Assembly (NCBI GenBank): GCA_036365515.1
Contig: CM070874.1
Location: forward strand, 108,823,235-108,887,234
Length of the DNA stretch: 64,000 nt
Direction: 5' to 3'
Source of the DNA: Torymus aiolomorphi
Lineage: Eukaryota; Arthropoda; Insecta; Hymenoptera; Torymidae
Part shown: positions 62,230 to 64,000 of the stretch, piece by piece
Layout: each line of letters opens with the position of its first letter
Numbering within the stretch: position 1 is the first letter of the stretch
Notes under the pieces: generated by a model
What the model saw: only the letters and a program-made list of their open reading frames with translations
Told to the model about the DNA's origin: nothing
Databases searched by the model: none
Translations under genes and position numbers: made by a program

Positions 62230-64000
62230 TCATCTACTAGGAAAGTACTTAAGCCTGATACGGTACCGCGATATAGCTTCAATAGTAATACTTTCGCCGC
62301 AGGTAATAACGTTACAACTTTAAATGAATCAATTCACGTTCGTTTTGATAATGCAACTCCTAATTTAGAAATTAACTTTGAAACCTTTTCCGAACACAGT
62401 AATAAGAATGGTGTTGCGCAATCGGAAAATAACGAAAGTTTTTCGCTTAATTTTCCTGTTAATGAAAATTCTTGCGGTGTAAAAATAAATCAAGAAACAG
62501 TGCCCGAATCACAAAATCACGATGATGTCAACGTATTACAACCGGAGAAACATGCAAAAATTAAAAGACGCACTCCATTGATGTCCACCACGCTAAACAA
62601 ATTAAAATTAAAAAATGCTGAATTAATACGGAAAAAAAACTTTAAAGCAGAAATTAAGTAGATATGAAAAAAATAAAGATAAAACTATAAAACGTGATTC
62701 TAAACAAGATTTAATTGATAAGATTTCTAAATATCTTGATGGTAAAGTTTTATCTTTTGAAATGAAAAACAGTTTGCTTTAGGACTTTATTATAAATCTC
62801 CTAAAGCTTATCATTTTTTAAGGGAATTCCATAACTTTGCTTTGCCATCAATTTCATTAATTCGAAAATGGGTCAACGTAATAAATTTAAAATCCGGAAA
62901 AAATGAGCAGCTTTTAAATCAATTAAAAATTAAATTAGAGGGTAAAACGGAGTTTGAAAAGGAAGCGGTTTTGATGTGGGATGAAATGTGCATAAAACCC
63001 GGGCTCGAATATAATTTAAAGGAAGATTATATTGAGGGCTATCACGATTTGAGCGATTACGGAGAACGCGAACAGCGAATGGCAAAATCGGTATTAGTAT
63101 TTATGGTTACCGGATTGACAGCATGATTGATAGCAGCCTTTAATGTTTTTCCCTACAGAAGGTACAGTGCCGGGAGAAATATTGCAAACCATTATCTGCG
63201 ATGTTTTGCAGATAACAGAAAATGTTGGTTTCAAGGTACGGCACATGGTTTGTGACCAAGGCGCTGCCAATCAAAAAGCAATTTCGATGCTAAATATTAA
63301 TAAAGATAAGCCATTTCTTGAGTTCCAAAATCGAAAAGTAACTTTCGGATTTGATGGTCCTCATATAATGAAATGCATTCCTAATAACTTGATTAAAAAT
63401 GACATTAAAATCGGCGATGAAATAATTTCGTGGAACGCTATTCGTGAATTAACAGAAACCTAGCGATCTAAAGCATGCAAAGCAGTACCAAAATTAACCG
63501 ACAGGCATATAAGTCCGAATAATTTTGAAAAAATGATAGTAATTTTAGCCACACAAATATTTAGTAATTCCGTGTACGCGGCCCTGATGACAGGTGCCCT
63601 TTCTGTCGATTTAAAACATCCATCGACAATCGCGACTAGTAATTTTTGCAAAACATTAAACGATATTTTTGATTGTCTTAATGTTCGAAGCGCTCATGAT
63701 CGAAATTCATTCAAACGCGGTTTATCAGAAAAAAATTTGCAAATTGAAAAATGTTTACGTGACGCGGTGTCGTGGCTTGAAAAATGGCAAATAAGTAATG
63801 GTAAAAATCCGGATTGTTTTAATAGCATAATTTTAACGATAAATGCAATTTTAGAATTATGGAGTCAGTTAAAAATCGAAGGTAAACCGTATTTATTAAC
63901 TTCACGCTTAAATCAAGACAAAATTGAAAATTTTTTCGGAACTATCAGATCCCGGTCAGGGTATAATGATAATCCGACGGTAATGGAATTCCGTAGAAAT
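62230..64000 (+). pseudogene. P-element/THAP9-like transposase, frame-broken, cut by window end
   Basis: The order of segments matches P-type transposases. A tail of the DNA-binding region (RKVLKPDTVPRYS, possibly after an AG acceptor) is followed by a Lys-rich coiled segment and LPSISLIRKWVN. Next come MWDEMCIKPGLEYN with GYHDLSDYG, then GTVPGEILQTI, HMVCDQGAANQKA, FGFDGPHIMKCIPNNL, and the C-terminal LLTSRLNQDKIENFFG with NDNPTVMEFR. Candidate acidic catalytic residues (Asp in WDEM, Asp in VCDQG, Glu in IENFF) remain. Breaks are frameshifts near 62640, 62770 and 63125 and an in-frame TAG after RELTET. These transposases cut and paste P-type DNA elements. This copy cannot make a full protein. 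It continues beyond the window. Confidence 0.85.

Overview
This is a stretch of animal, almost certainly insect, nuclear DNA. The evidence is split genes with GT/AG introns, a canonical Cdc42, an ER sulfatase-modifying factor, and many nested DNA transposons and LTR retrotransposons. The mixture of Copia, gypsy-type, hAT-like, Tc1-like and P/THAP9-like remnants, together with CpG-rich islands, would fit a hymenopteran such as a small parasitoid wasp. Nothing in the window fixes the species.

Layout. Positions 1-18,100 hold no convincing coding exon. They consist of AT-rich DNA, several nested palindromic transposons (2.1-3.7 kb, 5.0-6.2 kb, 7.3-9.2 kb, 10.2-10.8 kb), and a recurring type of GC-rich island that is A+C-rich on its left flank and G+T-rich on its right. 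From 18.6 to 29.5 kb lies a plus-strand five-exon gene whose splice phases all join. It predicts a 1134-residue low-complexity protein I cannot name. It is followed by about 9 kb of AT-rich, ORF-poor DNA that could be an extended 3' UTR. A palindromic element with two outward-facing tRNA-like modules sits in its first intron (19.4-20.0 kb).

The minus-strand Cdc42 gene (39.2-40.3 kb, four coding exons, 191 aa) and the minus-strand SUMF1/formylglycine-generating-enzyme gene (43.5-45.0 kb, four exons, 351 aa) are both complete at the reading-frame level. Both have a skew-switch island at the 5' end. These islands serve as an internal control for reading the unexplained islands further left as promoters or divergent transcription start sites.

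From 45.8 kb to the end the window is a transposon graveyard. It contains a second hAT-like array element with a roughly 310-bp-arm foldback inside it, a 1.6-kb solo LTR, and a related 1.0-kb LTR with a truncated gypsy-type gag. These are followed by hairpin elements, a Copia element whose pol stops before reverse transcriptase and runs in frame into a different, zinc-knuckle gag-like sequence, and a frame-broken P-element/THAP9-like transposase cut by the window end.

The three host genes are not functionally related. Cdc42 controls actin and polarity, SUMF1 activates sulfatases in the ER, and the large gene is unassigned.
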